DNA of 64,000 bases from Methylobacterium sp. Leaf123. Lineage in GTDB: Bacteria; Pseudomonadota; Alphaproteobacteria; Rhizobiales; Beijerinckiaceae. Position numbers and translations under genes: made by a program. The notes under the pieces were generated by a model. It ran no database searches and was not told where the DNA came from. It saw only the letters and a program-made list of their open reading frames with translations. Location of the stretch: NCBI RefSeq assembly GCF_001423405.1, contig NZ_LMNS01000003.1, forward strand, positions 17,668 through 81,667, given 5' to 3'. This document shows, one piece after another, positions 61,787 to 64,000 of the stretch (the stretch's first letter is position 1; the number at the start of each line of letters is the position of its first letter).

Positions 61787-62407
61787 TTACCGGGCGGGCC
61801 GCAACGTCGCGGCGGCTTCGGCGAACCGGCGGATCGCCGCCGGGTCCGGCTTGCCGGCGGGGACCACCCAGCTTCCGCCGACGCAGAGCACGGCCGGGTG
61901 GGCGAGCCACTCCCCGGCGGTCGCTTCGGTGATGCCGCCCGTGGGGCAGAAACGCACCTGCCCGAACGGCGCGGCGAGCGCCTTCAGCGCCTTCAGGCCG
62001 CCCGCAGCTTCCGCCGGGAAGAACTTGAAGCGGTCGAGCCCGTGATCGAGGCCGCGCATGATGTCGGCGGCGGTCGCGACACCCGGCAGGTAGGGAACGC
62101 CCGAGGCAAGGGCCGCCTCCGTCAAAGGCGCGGTCAATCCGGGGCTGACGATGAACTTCGCGCCCGCGCCGATCGCGGCATCGAGATCGCGCGCATTCAG
62201 CACCGTCCCGGCGCCGACCACCGCGCCCTCGACGCTCGACATCGCCCGGATCACGCCGAGCGCCGCGGGGGTGCGGAGTGTGACTTCGAGGGCGGTGAGC
62301 CCGCCGCCGACCAGCGCCTCGGCGATCGGCACCGCGTCGGCGGCATCCTCCACCACCAGCACGGGGATGACGGGAACGGAGCGCATCAGCGCGTCGATGG
62401 TGCTCAT
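61787..62407 (-). CDS. eda: 2-keto-3-deoxy-6-phosphogluconate aldolase
   Basis: Splits KDPG into pyruvate and glyceraldehyde-3-phosphate, the final step of the Entner-Doudoroff pathway. The 206 residues are the class I aldolase fold: IPVLVVEDAADAVPIAEAL, then GGLTALEVTLRTPAAL with the catalytic Glu. VVGAGTVLNARDL and GAKFIVSPGLTAPL follow, with the Schiff-base lysine in DRFKFFPAEAAGG. The C-terminal FCPTGGITEATAGEWLA and CVGGSWVVPAG are conserved. edd lies immediately upstream on the same strand, with a 53-bp gap that contains a partial copy of the dispersed repeat (62442-62459). Confidence 0.96.
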   Translation of the reverse strand: MSTIDALMRSVPVIPVLVVEDAADAVPIAEALVGGGLTALEVTLRTPAALGVIRAMSSVEGAVVGAGTVLNARDLDAAIGAGAKFIVSPGLTAPLTEAALASGVPYLPGVATAADIMRGLDHGLDRFKFFPAEAAGGLKALKALAAPFGQVRFCPTGGITEATAGEWLAHPAVLCVGGSWVVPAGKPDPAAIRRFAEAAATLRPAR

Positions 62408-62460
62408 CGGGGTCTCCTCCGGTGTCGGTTCGGCTTATCGCGCGTCTTCGGGACGATGCT

Positions 62461-64000
62461 CTAAAGGCCCGCTGCCGCCAGCATCGCCGAGCCGCCGCGC
62501 TCGGCCTCGTCGGCGCCCCGGCGCATGAAGGCGAACAGCTCGCGGCCGGTGCCGAGGCCGTCCGGCGGCCGCACCGCCTCCGCGCGGCTCTCCCACTCGG
62601 CCGAATCGACCAGCACTTCGAGCAAGCCGTGCTCGGCCGAAAGGCGGACGATGTCCCCGTCGCGGATGCGGCTGATCGGGCCGCCGCCGACCGCCTCGGG
62701 GCTGACATGGATCGCCGCCGGCACCTTGCCGGAGGCCCCCGACATCCGCCCGTCGGTGACGAGGGCCACCTTGTGGCCGCGGTCCTGCAACACGCCCAGC
62801 GGCGGGGTCAGTTTGTGCAGTTCCGGCATCCCGTTGGCGCGCGGGCCCTGGAAGCGCACGACCACCACGACATCGCGTTCCAGCTCGCCCGCCTTGAAGG
62901 CGGCGATGACGTCGTCCTGATCGGAGAAGACGCGGGCCGGGGCTTCGATGGTGCGGCGCTCAGGATCGACCGCGCTGGTCTTGAAGGTGGCGCGGCCGAG
63001 ATTGCCCTTCACCAGCCGCATCCCGCCATCCGGCTGGAACGGCCGAGAGGGGGGGCGGAGCATGGCCTCGTCCAGCGGCTTGGCCGGCGCGTCCTCGAAG
63101 GTGAGGTCGTTCCCTTCGCCCAGAAGCTTCGGGTCGCGGGCATGGTCGCGCAGGCGCGTGCCGGCCACCGTCAGGAGATCGTCGTGCAGGAGGCCGGCAT
63201 CGATCAGCGCGGCGATGACGTAGGACATGCCGCCGGCCGCGTGGAAATGGTTCACGTCGCCCGCGCCGTTCGGATAGACCCGCGCGATCAGCGGCACGAC
63301 GCCGGAGAGCCGGTCGAAATCCTCCCAATCGACGACGATGCCGGCGGCCCGCGCCATGGCCGGTATGTGGATCGCGTGGTTGGTCGAGCCGCCGGTGGCG
63401 AGCAGGCCGACGATGGCGTTGACGATGGCCCGCTCGTCGATGCAGCGCCCGAGCGGCCGGTAATCATTGCCGTTCCAGCCGATTTCGGTGAGCCGGTGGA
63501 TCGCCGAGCGCGTCACCGCCTGCCGCAGGCGCGTGCCGGGATTGATGAAGGAGGCGCCGGGCATGTGCAGGCCCATCACGTCCATCATCATCTGGTTGGA
63601 ATTGGCGGTGCCGTAGAAGGTGCAGGTGCCGGCCCCGTGATAGGAGGCGGACTCGCTCTCCAAGAGTTCCGCGCGGCCGACCTTGCCCTCGGCATAGAGC
63701 TGCCGGATGCGCTGCTTCTCCTTGTTGGCGAGCCCCGAGGGCATGGGGCCGGCCGGGATCAGGATCATCGGCAGGTGGCCGAAGCGAAGCGCGCCGATGA
63801 TGAGGCCGGGCACGATCTTGTCGCAGATGCCGAGCAACGCCGCGCCCTCGAACATGCCGTGGCTGAGCGCGACCGCGGTGGAGAGGGCGATGGTATCGCG
63901 GGAGAACAGCGACAGCTCCATGCCGCGCTGGCCTTGGGTGACGCCGTCGCACATGGCGGGCGTGCCGCCCGCGATCTGCGCCGTGGCGCCCACTTCGCGG
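62461..64000 (-). CDS. edd: 6-phosphogluconate dehydratase, N-terminus cut by window edge
   Basis: Dehydrates 6-phosphogluconate to KDPG, the substrate of Eda. The visible 512 codons run from just before [20 protein letters not shown] to the stop; the first ~90 residues are outside the window. The iron-sulfur cysteine regions are [15 protein letters not shown] and [57 protein letters not shown] and [20 protein letters not shown] are conserved in Edd and distinguish it from IlvD (here at 9254). A GTG at 63993 is only an internal codon. edd-eda forms the expected operon. Confidence 0.96.
   Translation of the reverse strand, partial: REVGATAQIAGGTPAMCDGVTQGQRGMELSLFSRDTIALSTAVALSHGMFEGAALLGICDKIVPGLIIGALRFGHLPMILIPAGPMPSGLANKEKQRIRQLYAEGKVGRAELLESESASYHGAGTCTFYGTANSNQMMMDVMGLHMPGASFINPGTRLRQAVTRSAIHRLTEIGWNGNDYRPLGRCIDERAIVNAIVGLLATGGSTNHAIHIPAMARAAGIVVDWEDFDRLSGVVPLIARVYPNGAGDVNHFHAAGGMSYVIAALIDAGLLHDDLLTVAGTRLRDHARDPKLLGEGNDLTFEDAPAKPLDEAMLRPPSRPFQPDGGMRLVKGNLGRATFKTSAVDPERRTIEAPARVFSDQDDVIAAFKAGELERDVVVVVRFQGPRANGMPELHKLTPPLGVLQDRGHKVALVTDGRMSGASGKVPAAIHVSPEAVGGGPISRIRDGDIVRLSAEHGLLEVLVDSAEWESRAEAVRPPDGLGTGRELFAFMRRGADEAERGGSAMLAAAGL

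Overview
The window is high-GC (roughly 70%) chromosomal DNA of an alphaproteobacterium. Gene content and protein character point to the Hyphomicrobiales, most likely a Methylobacterium/Methylorubrum-type methylotroph. Supporting evidence is the alphaproteobacterial families DUF2948, DUF2794 and UPF0262, an ExoR-like Sel1 protein, a C4-pathway 5-aminolevulinate synthase, and the murA-DUF2948-hisD-UPF0262-phosphatase gene order. I see no phage, transposase, integrase, CRISPR array or rRNA. Most of the window is core chromosome with lineage-specific small secreted proteins and intergenic repeats between genes.

Layout. 1-4.1 kb: a minus-strand polysaccharide cluster (unknown protein, double-GT2 glycosyltransferase, UDP-glucose dehydrogenase cut by the left edge). 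4.5 kb: tRNA-Val(GAC). 4.7-8.8 kb: an OxlT-like oxalate/formate carrier divergent from ethanolamine ammonia-lyase eutBC. 9.2-11.9 kb: ilvD overlapping an exoR-like gene. 11.9-16.5 kb: a protein with a lone ClpX-type zinc finger, exonuclease III, a ceramidase-family membrane protein and propionyl-CoA synthetase. 16.7-19.6 kb: three very small genes (two DUF465, one DUF3606), then purEK. 20-24.3 kb: TPR lipoprotein, single-domain response regulator, glpX and homoserine dehydrogenase. 24.7-31 kb: secreted and membrane proteins, nucleoside transporter, methyltransferase plus glycosyltransferase, topoisomerase IB. 31-37.9 kb: a soluble chemoreceptor-like protein, cydA without cydB, a LuxR regulator, a diguanylate cyclase, small secreted proteins and an FTR1 iron permease. 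38-43.7 kb: the conserved murA/hisD block. 44.2-48.6 kb: hemA, a nucleotidyltransferase-plus-partner pair, DUF2059, a PhnA-domain protein and an MBL hydrolase. 49-54.8 kb: LuxR regulator, class II DAHP synthase, hypotheticals, yicC-gmk. 54.8-59.1 kb: ABC exporter, L,D-transpeptidase, bluB and DUF2794. 59.1-64 kb: a TonB-dependent siderophore receptor and the Entner-Doudoroff genes eda and edd (edd cut by the right edge).

How the genes fit together. Central carbon use is represented by eda/edd, glpX and prpE. Biosynthesis covers ilvD, hom, hisD, aroG, purEK, gmk, hemA and bluB. The ethanolamine ammonia-lyase needs adenosylcobalamin and bluB makes its lower ligand, so these two loci are functionally linked although 50 kb apart. 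Iron uptake appears twice (FTR1, TonB receptor), each beside an unusually AT-rich upstream region.

The least ordinary items are: the three-module ClpX-zinc-finger protein (11904-12629); the overlapping nucleotidyltransferase/partner pair (45685-46715); the orphan cydA; a soluble chemoreceptor-like protein with its domains in reversed order; a 19-bp triplication across the stop codon of the TonB receptor; and a palindromic element dispersed at least seven times, mostly just after stop codons. No single locus is clearly an undescribed multi-gene system. The nucleotidyltransferase pair and the zinc-finger protein are the best candidates to test.
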